Below, in pieces: positions 48,372 to 58,823 of a DNA stretch of 61,202 nt. The position numbers were made by a program, and so were the translations under genes. This DNA comes from Photorhabdus bodei. Its GTDB lineage: Bacteria; Pseudomonadota; Gammaproteobacteria; Enterobacterales; Enterobacteriaceae. Each line of letters opens with the position of its first letter. The first letter of the stretch is position 1. The notes below the pieces were generated by a model. That model saw only the letters and a list, made by a program, of their open reading frames with translations, was not told where the DNA came from and made no database searches. The stretch is taken from positions 1 to 61,202 of the forward strand of contig NZ_NSCM01000025.1 of the NCBI RefSeq assembly GCF_003287735.1, read 5' to 3'.

Positions 48372-48510
48372 AAATTAGCCTCATAACTATATATAATGTA
48401 AGGATATTACATTAGAACTGAATAAAGCTACACCAATTGTGCGGTGAGTTTAACCGATAAAACCAATCGAGTCGTTACAGCACAATAAAATGGTAATGGA
48501 TAATTAAGGA

Positions 48511-49503
48511 GTGAAGATGAAACAAGTGGTTTATACGGCGAGTCCAAACAGTTGTCAGATTCATGTTTGGAGCTTGAATAATGAAGGTGAGTTATCACTC
48601 ATTCAGACAGTTGATGTACCAGGGGAAGTACAACCCATGGTGGTTAGCCCGGATCGTAAACATCTTTATGTTGGCATCCGACCACAATTCAGTATTGTCA
48701 CTTACCAGATTGGTTCTAGAGGAGAACTGGTACAACAGGGGATTTCATCAATACCGGGTAGCCCGACTCATATCTCTACTGATAAACAGGGCTGTTTTCT
48801 ATTCTCTGCCTCCTATAGTTATAACAATTTGAGTGTCAGCCTAATTGATGATCAAGGTATTGTGGGCGAACCTGTTCAGGTTATCGCAGGTTTGCAAGCA
48901 CCGCATTCGGCTAATATTGACTGGGATAATAAACAACTATTGGTTCCTTGTCTGAAAGAAGATCGCATCCGTATTTTTGAGATGGCAGAAGAGGGCTATC
49001 TAACAGAAAAACGCGCTGAGGAAATCACTACGGCAATGGGTGCGGGTCCTCGTCATATGGCATTTCATCCAAATCAGCAGGTGATTTACTGTATTAATGA
49101 ACTGGATTCTACGGTGGATGTTTATCGCAAGTGGGAAAAATACCGGCTTATTCAGACGATTGATTCATTGCCGGCGGATTTAGCCGGTGTTCGTTGGTCT
49201 GCTGATATTCATATTACACCGGATGGTCGTCACCTTTATACCAGTGAACGGACTTCAAGTTTGATCAGCCATTTTGTTATTTCACAAGATGGTTCTAATT
49301 TGGCGCTGGCTGGGCACTATAAAACTGAAACTCAGCCGCGTGGTTTTGCTATCGATCAGAGTGGAAGATATCTGATTGCATCCGGTCAAAAATCTGACCA
49401 TATTTCAGTCTATTCTATTGATAAATATACCGGTAAATTGACTGAATTGGCGCATTATCCAGTAGGTAAAGGCCCAATGTGGGTCACGGTGCTGGCCCTG
49501 TGA
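48511..49503 (+). CDS. pgl: 6-phosphogluconolactonase
   Basis: A 330-residue seven-bladed beta-propeller lactonase of the pentose phosphate pathway. Family segments [38 protein letters not shown] and [12 protein letters not shown] are conserved with E. coli Pgl (YbhE). The first ATG at 48511 is followed three bases later by AAG-ATG (48517); the second start matches the E. coli MKQTVYIA start better. Confidence 0.95.
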   Translation: MKMKQVVYTASPNSCQIHVWSLNNEGELSLIQTVDVPGEVQPMVVSPDRKHLYVGIRPQFSIVTYQIGSRGELVQQGISSIPGSPTHISTDKQGCFLFSASYSYNNLSVSLIDDQGIVGEPVQVIAGLQAPHSANIDWDNKQLLVPCLKEDRIRIFEMAEEGYLTEKRAEEITTAMGAGPRHMAFHPNQQVIYCINELDSTVDVYRKWEKYRLIQTIDSLPADLAGVRWSADIHITPDGRHLYTSERTSSLISHFVISQDGSNLALAGHYKTETQPRGFAIDQSGRYLIASGQKSDHISVYSIDKYTGKLTELAHYPVGKGPMWVTVLAL

Positions 49504-49537
49504 ATTTGATAAGATTGTTGGGTGTTAACGGCGGTTG

Positions 49538-49664
49538 TATACCCTATGGATTTCAAGATGCATCGCGACGGCAAGGGAACGAATCCCCGGGAGCATAGAT
49601 AACTATGTGACCGGGGTGAGTGAGCGCGGCCAACAAAGAGGCAGCTTGAAAGATGACGGGTATA
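49538..49664 (+). repeat. ERIC element 4 (downstream of pgl)
   Basis: A 127-bp ERIC element starting TATACCCTATGGATTTCAAG and ending GATGACGGGTATA, with GTGACCGGGGTGAGTGAGCG in the core. Confidence 0.94.
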
Positions 49665-50195
49665 TGTGCTAGTTACGGTTTAATCTGGTAGACATTGATG
49701 TAAAGAACCGGTAATTATCAGATCAAGTTTGAGCTAATACAACTCCAAATTTCGCAGTCATACAACCGGACAGATGCAGAAATGGTTTTCTGTGTCTGCT
49801 CGGTTGCACTAAACTCATCCACTAAATTTTCTGGTCATTTCTGTTGCAAAATTTCTTGTGAAAGTTTTCTACAAGATTTTTGCATTGAAATTGCCATTTT
49901 CGTCGGATTGTACATGCGGAAATAAATTTGCAAACAGTTTTTCACTATGATTTGTTGCGTTTATTTATGGTTAGCCACGCTAATGAAGTTAAGCTTGTTC
50001 AACATTTTTTGCATTGGGATATTGATTCTTACTCGCTTCTGGGGTAAATCTCACCAGTGTTCCAGTACTATAGTTTTGAATATTATTTTTCATATCGTTA
50101 GAGTTGGCAAAAAATATAGCTTTATCCTTTTGGCTTTTTATCAAGGCATATCGGGTATCGACTATTTTTACTATTTCTCCTATATGAGTAACATC

Positions 50196-50322
50196 TATAC
50201 CTTATGGATTTCAAGATGCATCGCGGCGGCAAGGGAGCGAATCCCCGGGAGCATAGATAACTATGTGACCGGGGTGAGTGAGTGCAGCCAACAAAGAGGC
50301 AACTTGAAAGATGACGGGTATA
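50196..50322 (+). repeat. ERIC element 5 (upstream of the bioA 3' end)
   Basis: A 127-bp ERIC element from TATACCTTATGGATTTCAAG to GATGACGGGTATA. Same orientation as element 4. Confidence 0.94.
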
Positions 50323-50525
50323 GTTTATTTTCATCCCCCCATCCTGTTATTATTGGTAGAGATGATAGCCCCGTGGATAATTGTTTATTTTTCCAAAGAG
50401 AATGAATACTGCATAATTCACTCATTTTGATGTTATTTTCAATAATGGATAACAGTTTTAAATTAGATGGATTGATCCACCGGATAACCTTTAAGCACTT
50501 CTCATAACTTTCAACAACGGTAGAT

Positions 50526-51797
50526 TCACATAATAAGTGCACCAGAGACAGCCTTTGTCAGGCGTGAAAGTTGCTCTGGTTGAATAATATAAGGCGGCAT
50601 CAAATAAATCAGCTTGCCAAATGGTCTTATCCAGACACCTTGAGAAACAAAATAGTGTTGTAGCACCGCCATATTCACGGATTGCTTCATCTCCACGACG
50701 CCAATTGCACCTAATACCCGAACATCAGCCACTTTTTCATGATGTTTTAGTGGCATCAACTCAGTCTTTAATTGGTTTTCAATTGATTTAATACGTTGTT
50801 GCCAAGGGATTTGTAATAACAAGTTCAAACTGGCTTCTGCCACGGCACAAGCTAATGGATTGCCCATAAACGTTGGGCCATGCATAAAACAGCCTGCTTC
50901 ACCATTGCTAATCGTTTCGGCTATCTTACGGGTTGTCAGTGTTGCTGATAGTGTCATGTAGCCGCCTGTCAGCGCTTTCCCTACACATAAAATATCTGGC
51001 TCAATTTCAGCATGTTCACAAGCAAACAATTTTCCTGTGCGGCCAAAGCCGGTGGCAATTTCATCTGCAATTAATAGAATCCGGTGCTGATCACAAAGCA
51101 TTCTGACCTGACGCAGATATTCAGGATGATAAATTCGCATTCCTCCAGCACCCTGTACGATAGGTTCAAGGATCACCGCGGCAATATTAAGGGAATGCTG
51201 TTCCAGCAAAGTGCGAAATGGCATGATATCTCGCTCGTCCCATTGAGAATCAAACCCGCACTGAGGCGATTCGGCAAACAGATGGGGTGGCAGGTAGCCT
51301 TTGTAGAGATTATGCATTGAATTGTCGGGATCACAGACAGACATAGCGCCGAATGTGTCACCGTGGTAACCGTGGCGTAATGTCAAAATACGCTGGCGTT
51401 TCTCACCTTTTGCCTGCCAGTATTGCAATGCCATTTTCAGAGCCACTTCCACTGCGACAGAACCTGAATCAGCCAGAAAAACACATTCCAATGATGGCGG
51501 GGAGATTGCCACTAATTGCCTGCAAAGTGCGATTGCGGGTGGATGGGTAATTCCACCAAACATGATATGGGACATCTGATCAATCTGAATTTTAGCGGCT
51601 TGGTTCAGTACCGGATGGTTATATCCATGAATGGCGGCCCACCAGGAAGACATACCATCCACTAGCTTACGGCCATCAGCCAACTCGATTTCCATCCCAG
51701 AAGCGCCAACGACAGGGTAAACCGGAAGAGGGTTGGTCATGGAGGTATAGGGATGCCAAATATGGTGTAGATCAAATTCAATATCAGAAGAAGTCAT
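50526..51797 (-). CDS. bioA: Adenosylmethionine-8-amino-7-oxononanoate aminotransferase
   Basis: The third biotin ring-forming step (KAPA to DAPA), 423 residues, a PLP-dependent class III aminotransferase. [18 protein letters not shown] is the N-terminal signature. The PLP lysine is in [12 protein letters not shown] (about residue 271), and the cofactor aspartate region [14 protein letters not shown] is intact. It is divergent from bioB, sharing a 94-bp control region. Confidence 0.96.
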   Translation of the reverse strand: MTSSDIEFDLHHIWHPYTSMTNPLPVYPVVGASGMEIELADGRKLVDGMSSWWAAIHGYNHPVLNQAAKIQIDQMSHIMFGGITHPPAIALCRQLVAISPPSLECVFLADSGSVAVEVALKMALQYWQAKGEKRQRILTLRHGYHGDTFGAMSVCDPDNSMHNLYKGYLPPHLFAESPQCGFDSQWDERDIMPFRTLLEQHSLNIAAVILEPIVQGAGGMRIYHPEYLRQVRMLCDQHRILLIADEIATGFGRTGKLFACEHAEIEPDILCVGKALTGGYMTLSATLTTRKIAETISNGEAGCFMHGPTFMGNPLACAVAEASLNLLLQIPWQQRIKSIENQLKTELMPLKHHEKVADVRVLGAIGVVEMKQSVNMAVLQHYFVSQGVWIRPFGKLIYLMPPYIIQPEQLSRLTKAVSGALIM

Positions 51798-51807
51798 AAA
51801 GCTTAAC

Positions 51808-51836
51808 GTAAACCAATTTTATTAAAATTGGTTGAC
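51808..51836. promoter_or_regulatory. BirA operator (bioO) between bioA and bioB
   Basis: GTAAACC and GGTTGAC flank a 15-bp AT core that is itself palindromic (AATTTTATTAAAATT). This matches the BirA operator pattern TTGTAAACC-N14/15-GGTT.ACAA. Biotinyl-AMP-loaded BirA represses both divergent operons in E. coli. Confidence 0.85.
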
Positions 51837-51891
51837 AGTATAGCGGCATTATTTAAACTGACTAGACTTTTTTTACACTGGAGATGTTATT

Positions 51892-52929
51892 GTGATTGAG
51901 CGTAAGCAATGGACAATTAAGCAGGCGCAAGAACTGTTTGATAAACCTTTTTTCGAATTATTATTTCAAGCACAGCAGGTTCATCGTATTTACTTTGACC
52001 CACAGCAAGTACAGGTCAGTACACTACTTTCCATCAAAACCGGGGCTTGTCCGGAAGATTGCAAATATTGCCCGCAAAGCTCCCGTTACAAAACAGGTCT
52101 TGAAAAAGAGCGGTTGATGGAAGTGGAACAGGTGATTGATTCTGCTCGTAAGGCTAAAAATGCGGGTTCAACACGTTTTTGTATGGGTGCCGCGTGGAAA
52201 AATCCCCATGAGAGGGATATGCCTTATCTGGAGAAAATGGTTAAGGAAGTCAAAGCATTGGGAATGGAAACCTGCATGACACTGGGCATGCTCAATGGGT
52301 TACAAGCGCAGCGGCTGGCGGATGCAGGATTAGATTACTACAACCACAACCTTGATACCTCCCCGGAATTTTATGGCAACATCATTACGACTCGGACCTA
52401 TCAGGACAGGTTGGATACCCTTGATAAAGTACGAGAGGCCGGAATAAAAGTGTGCTCTGGTGGTATTGTTGGTCTGGGTGAGGCGATACGTGATCGGGCC
52501 GCGTTATTGGTTCAACTGGCAAATCTGCCAAAACCGCCGGAAAGTGTACCCATCAACATGTTGGTTAAGGTCAAAGGCACGCCATTGGCTGAGAACGAAG
52601 ATGTAGACCCTTTCGATTTTATCCGCACGATTGCTGTTGCCAGGATCATGATGCCGTCTTCTCATGTTCGGTTATCCGCAGGTCGTGAACAGATGAATGA
52701 GCAGACACAGGCAATGTGTTTTATGGCTGGCGCTAATTCTATTTTCTATGGCTGTAAGTTGCTCACTACACCTAACCCTGCGGAAGATAAAGATTTACAA
52801 CTATTTCGCAAGTTGGGCATTAATCCTCAGCAGACTCAGACAGCATTTGGTGATAATCAGCAACAGCAGCATTTGGCAGAAGCCATTATCAATGCGGATA
52901 ACGAACAATTTTATAATGCGGCACTATAA
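51892..52929 (+). CDS. bioB: Biotin synthase
   Basis: A radical-SAM enzyme inserting sulfur into dethiobiotin, 345 residues. The [4Fe-4S] cysteines lie in [14 protein letters not shown] (about 53, 57, 60). The [2Fe-2S] region has [16 protein letters not shown] and [12 protein letters not shown], and the arginine ligand is in [10 protein letters not shown]. The start is GTG; an ATG eight bases upstream is out of frame and stops at once. CTGGAGATG is the ribosome site. It overlaps bioF by one base (TAATG). Confidence 0.96.
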   Translation: MIERKQWTIKQAQELFDKPFFELLFQAQQVHRIYFDPQQVQVSTLLSIKTGACPEDCKYCPQSSRYKTGLEKERLMEVEQVIDSARKAKNAGSTRFCMGAAWKNPHERDMPYLEKMVKEVKALGMETCMTLGMLNGLQAQRLADAGLDYYNHNLDTSPEFYGNIITTRTYQDRLDTLDKVREAGIKVCSGGIVGLGEAIRDRAALLVQLANLPKPPESVPINMLVKVKGTPLAENEDVDPFDFIRTIAVARIMMPSSHVRLSAGREQMNEQTQAMCFMAGANSIFYGCKLLTTPNPAEDKDLQLFRKLGINPQQTQTAFGDNQQQQHLAEAIINADNEQFYNAAL

Positions 52930-54080
52930 TGGACTGGTCATCTTATCTTTCCCGACAATTGTCTGAGCGTCGGGACACTTCGCTATGGCGTCAGCGGCAG
53001 GTCAATCAGAAATCAGATGGGCGTTTCCTGTATGCCACTGATGGCAAATATCTTAATTTTTCCAGTAATGATTACCTTGGGTTAAGTGCAAATCCCGCAA
53101 TCATTTCCGCATGGCAGCGGGGAGCTGAACAATATGGTGTTGGTAGTGGAGGTTCCGGTCATATTACGGGTTATACAAAGGCTCATCAGCTATTGGAACA
53201 ACAATTGGCTGACTGGCTGGGTTATCCAAAAGCATTACTGTTTATTTCGGGGTATTCTGCTAATCAGGGGGTCATTGCCGCGTTAATGACGGAACAGGAT
53301 CGGATTATTGCCGATCGCCTGAGTCATGCTTCATTAATGGAAGCGGCTATGCATTCCCCCGCTCAGCTACGGCGTTTTCTGCATAATCAACCTGAATCAC
53401 TTGCAAATTTACTGGCAACGCCTTGTGTTGGAAAGACGCTGGTGGTAACCGAAGGTGTGTTCAGTATGGATGGTGACTGCGCACCGCTAGCCGATATTCA
53501 TCAGCAAACCAGAATTTCTGGCAACTGGTTAATGGTGGATGATGCTCACGGTATTGGTGTCTGTGGTGAGCAGGGAAGGGGAAGCTGTTGGCAACAGGGA
53601 ATCAAGCCGGAAATTTTGATTGTCACTTTTGGCAAAGCATTTGGGTTGAGTGGTGCGGCGGTGCTTTGTGATGAGCAGGCGGCAGAATATCTAATTCAGT
53701 ATGCCCGTCATCTGATCTACAGCACTTCTATGCCTCCTGCACAGGCTCAGGCGCTTTCTGAAGCTGTTCGGCAGATACAATCTGGTGATGAATTGCGCCA
53801 ACGATTACAGCAGAATATCAATTACTTCCGCCGGCAAGCTCAGAAACTGCCATTCAATCTGACAGATTCAATTACCGCAATTCAGCCATTGATTGTGAGT
53901 GATAATGAGCTGAGTGTGTCCTTGTCTCAGTATCTGCAACAAAAAGGGATTTGGGTTAAAGCCATCCGCCCACCAACAGTACCACCGGGCAGCGCCAGAT
54001 TACGTATTACTTTGACGGCCAGTCATATGCCACAGGATATTGATATGTTGATGGAGGCGTTGCATGGGTTCCGTAGCTGA
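52929..54080 (+). CDS. bioF: 8-amino-7-oxononanoate synthase
   Basis: A PLP-dependent alpha-oxoamine synthase, 383 residues. The substrate-binding [14 protein letters not shown] and [11 protein letters not shown] are present, and the PLP lysine is in [15 protein letters not shown] (about 236). It is translationally coupled to bioB and overlaps bioC by 17 bases. Confidence 0.96.
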   Translation: MDWSSYLSRQLSERRDTSLWRQRQVNQKSDGRFLYATDGKYLNFSSNDYLGLSANPAIISAWQRGAEQYGVGSGGSGHITGYTKAHQLLEQQLADWLGYPKALLFISGYSANQGVIAALMTEQDRIIADRLSHASLMEAAMHSPAQLRRFLHNQPESLANLLATPCVGKTLVVTEGVFSMDGDCAPLADIHQQTRISGNWLMVDDAHGIGVCGEQGRGSCWQQGIKPEILIVTFGKAFGLSGAAVLCDEQAAEYLIQYARHLIYSTSMPPAQAQALSEAVRQIQSGDELRQRLQQNINYFRRQAQKLPFNLTDSITAIQPLIVSDNELSVSLSQYLQQKGIWVKAIRPPTVPPGSARLRITLTASHMPQDIDMLMEALHGFRS

Positions 54081-54831
54081 ATTTGCCAATAAACAGGCGA
54101 TTGCTGGAGCGTTTGGACGAGCGGCCGCCAATTATGATGTGGTAGCGAAATTACAGCAGCAAACCGGTGAATTCCTCATGCAACAAGCCGCTGGACATCC
54201 TGGTCAGTTAATATTGGATGCTGGTTGCGGTACGGGTTTTTTTAGTCACCGCTGGCGACAACAGGGGAAACAGGTTATTGGGTTGGATTTAGCATCAGGC
54301 ATGTTAGCTCATGCCCGTAAGCAATTGGCGGCTGACTATTATTTACAAGCGGATATTGAACATTTAGGGCTTGCTGACAACAGTGTTGATATCTGTTTCA
54401 GTAATCTGGTTGTTCAGTGGTGTGATAATTTATCCAGCGCTTTAAGAGAACTTTATCGGGTAACCCGCCCTGGTGGATTAATTCTATTTTCCACCTTGGC
54501 TAAAGGTTCATTGCATGAATTGAAGCAAGCTTGGAGTGTGGTTGATAACTATCAGCATATTAATCAGTTCCTACCGCAACAGACAATTAAAGATGCCTGT
54601 CAAGGGTTCCGGCATTGTCTTATTAGTCAGGTTTATCGCCAGCAATATTCTCATATATTGCCGTTATTGGGTTCTCTGAAAGGGATTGGCGCGACTCACC
54701 TTCATTATGGGCGACAGCAAGGACTGATGACGCGTGGACGACTGACTGCTCTGGAACAGGCTTATCCACGAGAAAATGAACAGTTACCTCTTAGCTATCA
54801 GGTTGTTTTTGGAGTGATTCATCGTGACTAA
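54064..54831 (+). CDS. bioC: Malonyl-[ACP] O-methyltransferase
   Basis: A SAM-dependent methyltransferase of 255 residues that starts biotin synthesis by methylating malonyl-ACP. The SAM motif [13 protein letters not shown] (about 49-61), [10 protein letters not shown] and the DVQWC-like post-motif VVQWCDNL are present. It starts within the end of bioF and ends eight bases inside bioD. Confidence 0.94.
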   Translation: MGSVAEFANKQAIAGAFGRAAANYDVVAKLQQQTGEFLMQQAAGHPGQLILDAGCGTGFFSHRWRQQGKQVIGLDLASGMLAHARKQLAADYYLQADIEHLGLADNSVDICFSNLVVQWCDNLSSALRELYRVTRPGGLILFSTLAKGSLHELKQAWSVVDNYQHINQFLPQQTIKDACQGFRHCLISQVYRQQYSHILPLLGSLKGIGATHLHYGRQQGLMTRGRLTALEQAYPRENEQLPLSYQVVFGVIHRD

Positions 54832-55504
54832 GCGCTGGTTTTTGACAGGTACAGATACCGAAGTGGGTAAAACAGTTGTAAGTTGTGCTTTGTTACAAGC
54901 GGCAACTAAAGCAGGATATAAAACAGCAGGTTATAAACCCGTTGCTTCTGGTAGTGAAATAACACCGGCAGGTATTCGTAATTCCGATGCACTGGCATTG
55001 CTGGCAAATAGTTCTGTATCTTTGCGATATGAAGAAGTGAATCCGTTAGTATTTGTTGAAGCAACATCACCCCATATTGCCAGTGATGATTTGAATCAAC
55101 CTATTGATTTTACTGTTATGTCTACGGGGTTGCATCAGTTAGAAAAGAAATCAGACTGGGTTTTAGTTGAGGGCGCTGGTGGTTGGTATACCCCTTTATC
55201 AGAATCGGTGACTTTTGCTGACTGGGTGGTTAAAGAGCAACTGCCGGTTATTTTGGCAGTGGGGGTGAAGTTGGGCTGTATTAATCATGCGCTACTTACC
55301 GTGGAAGCTATTATAGGTTCAGGGTTACATTTTGCAGGCTGGATAGCTAATGAGGTTGAACCCGCAGGCAAACGTCAGCAAGAATATTTGGCGACATTAG
55401 AGCGTATGTTACCGGCTCCTTTATTAGGTACGATTCCTCATTTAACGCAAGAATATTTTAATCATTTAGGGGAATATATAGATTTAAAATTACTGAATAA
55501 TTAA
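54824..55504 (+). CDS. bioD: Dethiobiotin synthetase
   Basis: An ATP-dependent carboxylase closing the ureido ring, 226 residues. The P-loop is FLTGTDTEVGKTVVS (about 5-19), with KPVASG and the second motif LVEGAGGWYTPL. The start is GTG overlapping the bioC stop. It ends the bioBFCD operon; an ERIC element and a hairpin follow. Confidence 0.95.
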   Translation: MTKRWFLTGTDTEVGKTVVSCALLQAATKAGYKTAGYKPVASGSEITPAGIRNSDALALLANSSVSLRYEEVNPLVFVEATSPHIASDDLNQPIDFTVMSTGLHQLEKKSDWVLVEGAGGWYTPLSESVTFADWVVKEQLPVILAVGVKLGCINHALLTVEAIIGSGLHFAGWIANEVEPAGKRQQEYLATLERMLPAPLLGTIPHLTQEYFNHLGEYIDLKLLNN

Positions 55505-55569
55505 TTTGAAAATTTAATCTGGTGGAATGTTATTTCAATGTCATGATGAATGATTACACTACTCATATC

Positions 55570-55692
55570 TATACCCGTTATCTTTCAAGTTGCCTCTTTG
55601 TTGGCTGCGCTCACTCCGGTCACATAGTTCGCTATGCTCCCGGGGATTCACTCCCTTGCCGTCGCGATGCATCTTGAAATCCATAGGGTATA
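55570..55692 (-). repeat. ERIC element 6 (downstream of bioD)
   Basis: A 123-bp ERIC element in inverted orientation, from TATACCCGTTATCTTTCAAG to CCATAGGGTATA, in the convergent bioD-transporter interval. It is the same orientation as element 1. Confidence 0.94.
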
Positions 55693-55710
55693 GGTTATTT
55701 TAGGACAATA

Positions 55711-55731
55711 TGCCGGAATGACATTCCGGCA
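55711..55731. terminator. Perfect hairpin between bioD and the VUT gene
   Basis: TGCCGGAAT and ATTCCGGCA form a perfect 9-bp stem around GAC between two convergent genes. It probably works as a bidirectional terminator; T-runs are weak on both sides. Confidence 0.6.
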
Positions 55732-55786
55732 TAAAAATAATATTTTTCAACGAGTTTGCTCTATTTTGAAAAAACGTTATCTCTAT

Positions 55787-56680
55787 TTATACTTCAGCGA
55801 GTTTTTTATTCACTGGCGCATCTGCTGGCCGATTTATATAATTTCTGAATATCTTCCTTACCAGATAAATAGGGCCTACACCCAAGATAGAATAAGCCAC
55901 TTTAATGAGGAACTGGGCGATAATCATTTCTTTTATGATGTCTATGCCGAGAACACCATAGAAAGCGATTGAACAGAATATGATACTGTCGAATGCTGAA
56001 GCGATAACAGTACTGGTTATTACTCGCAGGAAAAGATACTTTGAGTTTGTGAGAGATTTTATTTTGCAGAGGAGATACGAGTTTATATTCTCAGAGATAA
56101 AATAAGCAAGAGATGATGCCAGTAATACAGATACGATACTATTCACTATTCCATTATAAGTCGTACCAAACTCCCATCCAGGAACACCTGGCATCAGTGC
56201 GGTTCCCCAAAGCCCTAGAACAAATAATAAGTTCGCTGTAAAAGAGATAATAATCGTTCTTCTTGCCAGACGTAATCCATAGAATTCGTTTAGAATATCG
56301 ACCAGTAAGAAGGTTATAGGGTAAATAAAAACCCCAGGAGGCGTGACAATATTAAGGATCGGGATATGAATGGGCTTCACACCACATATGGTAGAGAAAA
56401 TATAGATAACACTGAGTGCGATGCTAATGAGTAAATAGGCTTGCCATGAACGCTCATGACGATCCCCAAGTTCATAAGCTGTTACGATATTACTGTGGCT
56501 GTATAGTTTCCGATATATCGTACTGAGCTCATGTCTGCTCAGATCTTCTGAAATATCACTGTCAGCGAGCTCTTTTAACCCCATAGTAATGGTCTTACCT
56601 GTCGCTAGCACCATGACATTTGCCGATAATTTACCATACCTTGAAAATCCCAGTAACTTAAACTTTTGATTTACCGTCAT
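55787..56680 (-). CDS. VUT-family (YhhQ-like) transporter with N-terminal extension
   Basis: A 297-residue protein. Residues from about 78 onward form a six-helix VUT domain (DUF165, the queuosine-precursor transporter family), with VTPPGVFIYPITFLLVDILN, a conserved SENINSYLL turn and DSIIFCSIAFYG. The first ~75 residues (FSRYGKLSANVMVLATGKTI, then ADSDISEDLSRHELSTIYRK) are soluble and not part of the usual YhhQ domain. The gene starts one base after the stop of an XRE regulator, forming a two-gene operon. Queuosine-precursor uptake is inferred from the family only. The role of the extension is unknown; it may be a sensor or binding part. Confidence 0.8.
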   Translation of the reverse strand: MTVNQKFKLLGFSRYGKLSANVMVLATGKTITMGLKELADSDISEDLSRHELSTIYRKLYSHSNIVTAYELGDRHERSWQAYLLISIALSVIYIFSTICGVKPIHIPILNIVTPPGVFIYPITFLLVDILNEFYGLRLARRTIIISFTANLLFVLGLWGTALMPGVPGWEFGTTYNGIVNSIVSVLLASSLAYFISENINSYLLCKIKSLTNSKYLFLRVITSTVIASAFDSIIFCSIAFYGVLGIDIIKEMIIAQFLIKVAYSILGVGPIYLVRKIFRNYINRPADAPVNKKLAEV

Positions 56681-57295
56681 TTATAGTCTTTCTCCTACGA
56701 TGCAGCCTAAAAAGTAAGCATTTTTGTAGGGTTTCCTATCGAGGCTGTCATCATTTTTCTCTTGCCGGATAAAGAACCCAATTTCCTTAGAGTAATACAA
56801 TAATGGCGTATTGGTGACTAATGCGGGGGGACGTTTTATAATGATCACCTCACCGGGTATGAATGTATCTTCTATTGCCGATTCGACTTTAAGAGCCAAC
56901 ATGTTTGATTCATCACCAAAGAAATAGGTAAGCGGATACTCGGTAACAAGCTGACCTATTTTTTTCTCAGAAACGGCTAGAAATTCAGATTGTGGGACGA
57001 TAGGGATAGCCGAAGGGTTTTTATTGCCTTCGGTTGAAAGTGTTTCATTGAGCCGTTCTAATTGTTCAAGGTCATAATATTCTATCTCTTCACAGGAAAC
57101 ACCGAAAAAATCGGAGATCCGAAGAACAGTAGATTGTTGAACGTTATTGACTTGTCCTTCCAGGATTTTATAAATGGTGGTACGGGTCAATCCTGTTCGA
57201 TTGGAAAAAGAGCTCTTGGTTTCTCCACGGGTACGTATCAAATATTCTATATTTTTAATGATATTTGTTTTTCGCTGTGCATTAGACGTTTTCAT
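56681..57295 (-). CDS. XRE-family regulator with LexA/S24-like C-terminal domain
   Basis: A 204-residue protein. The N-terminal helix-turn-helix (about 12-70) has SFSNRTGLTRTTIYKILEGQ and an SCEEIEYYDLEQLE linker. The C-terminal half looks like an S24/LexA peptidase fold (MLALKVESAIEDTFIPGEVI). A serine is near the nucleophile position, but I see no clear catalytic lysine, so self-cleavage is doubtful. It is directly followed by the VUT transporter gene, suggesting it controls that gene in response to a ligand or stress. The resemblance to phage repressors suggests mobile origin. Confidence 0.82.
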   Translation of the reverse strand: MKTSNAQRKTNIIKNIEYLIRTRGETKSSFSNRTGLTRTTIYKILEGQVNNVQQSTVLRISDFFGVSCEEIEYYDLEQLERLNETLSTEGNKNPSAIPIVPQSEFLAVSEKKIGQLVTEYPLTYFFGDESNMLALKVESAIEDTFIPGEVIIIKRPPALVTNTPLLYYSKEIGFFIRQEKNDDSLDRKPYKNAYFLGCIVGERL

Positions 57296-58449
57296 GAGAA
57301 TCCTTTATATAAAGATAACAGCATTACTATATATTACTTGATGGTATTGTCCAGTGTGAAAAAACCACCCATTGTGATAATTTATTGATTTTACTTTTAA
57401 TATCTTATTTTTATGATTATCTATATTAGCACATCCTATATCAGAAAATGCTCATGGATTTACCTTTATATTCTAAAAATGAAAGTTAAATCATATAATT
57501 AAGTAAAATTTATTATAAAGTTTACACAAAACTGAACTTTATGTTTATTTTTGTGTTGACTTTATGGATTTTATTATAATAATGTTAAGTTGTGTTGATG
57601 TGTTTTTGGGGTATCAGATAGCATCAAACAAAATATTATTCTTATTATAAATCTCTCGGGGAAGAGCTACTTTATCCTTCGAGTTTGGAAGTGGATTATT
57701 TTTTTAGCACTAGGGAATTTCAAGAAAATAGAGGAAGTTAAATAAACATCAGGACTGAAATTAGTAAATTAATAAAATGATAACACAGTTAAAACACCAG
57801 GAAATGGCAGTATAAAGATGCTTTGGAACAGCAATCGATTGAAATTGTGGATGATAGGTACAAAGTAAGTTTTTCGATCGAAAATAGCCAGTAGAATATT
57901 GGACGTTTTACGAGGGCAGTGTCGATTTGATATTTATGTATCTATCATTTTTTTTGAGCGGTCACGATGAAGTTTGTTTTGTAGAATAGAAGATATGCTG
58001 ATGTGAATTCATTTGATGATATTGAACCTGCTATTGCTGAAAGCGTAGGAAGCAGAGAATCCTATTTCTGCTTAGGTAAAACACGACTCTCCTCTTGAGG
58101 AACAGATTTCATACGGAAACTGTTCACCGGCTATTTCTTATTGAATAAAAATTCCAATCTAACCCATGTTTTTTACTGTTGTTTGGTGCGGAAAAGGCAG
58201 TTTTTTTCGCTCAGTCTACAGAAAAAATAGACAATTATCTACCTTTAATGCTGGTGATATTGAAAGAATATAATTTATTGATGTTTAATTTCCGTGAGAA
58301 AATTCTTACTTTTTCAGCAAATTTATTCATTTTTTTGAAAGGAAGAATTGAGATAAAGGTTAAAAAAATAGTAAAAATTTTTATCGGTAGAGGATACCTA
58401 TTTTGTGGCATGATGTTGCAACCTCGTACAGTTAATAGGGTTTGTAGAG

Positions 58450-58484
58450 TTATCCACTATTCCTGTGGATAACCTTGTGTATTA
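58450..58484. promoter_or_regulatory. DnaA-box cluster, probable DARS1
   Basis: TTATCCACT at 58450 and TGTGGATAA at 58464 are two opposed DnaA boxes (the second is a perfect 9-mer consensus). A third weaker box, TGTGTATTA, lies at 58476. E. coli DARS1, which reactivates DnaA by nucleotide exchange, lies between bioD and uvrB with three DnaA boxes. Position and layout fit. Confidence 0.72.
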
Positions 58485-58768
58485 GACTTAGAAAAGTTAC
58501 GCGACGCAAGAAAATACGCGGCTTTCGTCAAGGTTGATGTTATTCTCGTCTTTGTTTTAATTTTATTAAATATCAATAAGATAACTAAAATCAAGCCCTG
58601 TCTAACCTGTGATGATGTCCCATGTTGTCACCTTTCAGCCAATCATATAAAAAATGGAAAAATCAAGATAATTTTGGGGATAAAATGGTATTTATTTTGA
58701 TATCAACGGATGTTTAATTGATAGGGAAGTGACCTACTTGAGTCCGTTTTTATAAAATCAACTTGAAG

Positions 58769-58784
58769 CTGGTTTTATATCCAG
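58769..58784. promoter_or_regulatory. LexA box upstream of uvrB
   Basis: CTGG-TTTTATAT-CCAG lies 40 bp before the uvrB start. It is close to the E. coli uvrB SOS box (CTGTTTTTTTATCCAG). SOS induction of uvrB is expected. Confidence 0.85.
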
Positions 58785-58823
58785 TATTATAGGCTAACTT
58801 AATGTTAGGAAAGTGAGATACCG

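Larger units (their letters stand above)
49504..50525. other. Intergenic region between pgl and bioA with two ERIC elements
   Basis: About 1 kb with no supportable gene. Two ERIC elements in the same orientation (49538 and 50196) lie 530 bp apart. The segment between them is AT-rich and has frames that are broken or hydrophobic noise. In E. coli this interval holds ybhD, ybhH, ybhI and others, which are absent here. Confidence 0.6.
57296..58823. other. Long intergenic region between the XRE gene and uvrB
   Basis: About 1.5 kb with no convincing gene. It contains a plus-strand sigma70-like promoter near 57556 (TTGACT, then AATAAT after 16 bases) with no ORF behind it. The DARS1-like DnaA-box cluster at 58450 and the uvrB LexA box are annotated separately. 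A 97-codon frame at 58179-58472 overlaps the DnaA boxes and is probably spurious. Confidence 0.6.

Noticed and set aside
49947..50405. A 152-codon frame between pgl and bioA
   Set aside because: Its second half runs through an ERIC element and the first half is hydrophobic noise from AT-rich DNA with no family match.
58179..58472. A 97-codon frame upstream of uvrB
   Set aside because: It has no recognisable domain, ends within the DnaA boxes, and lacks a ribosome site.
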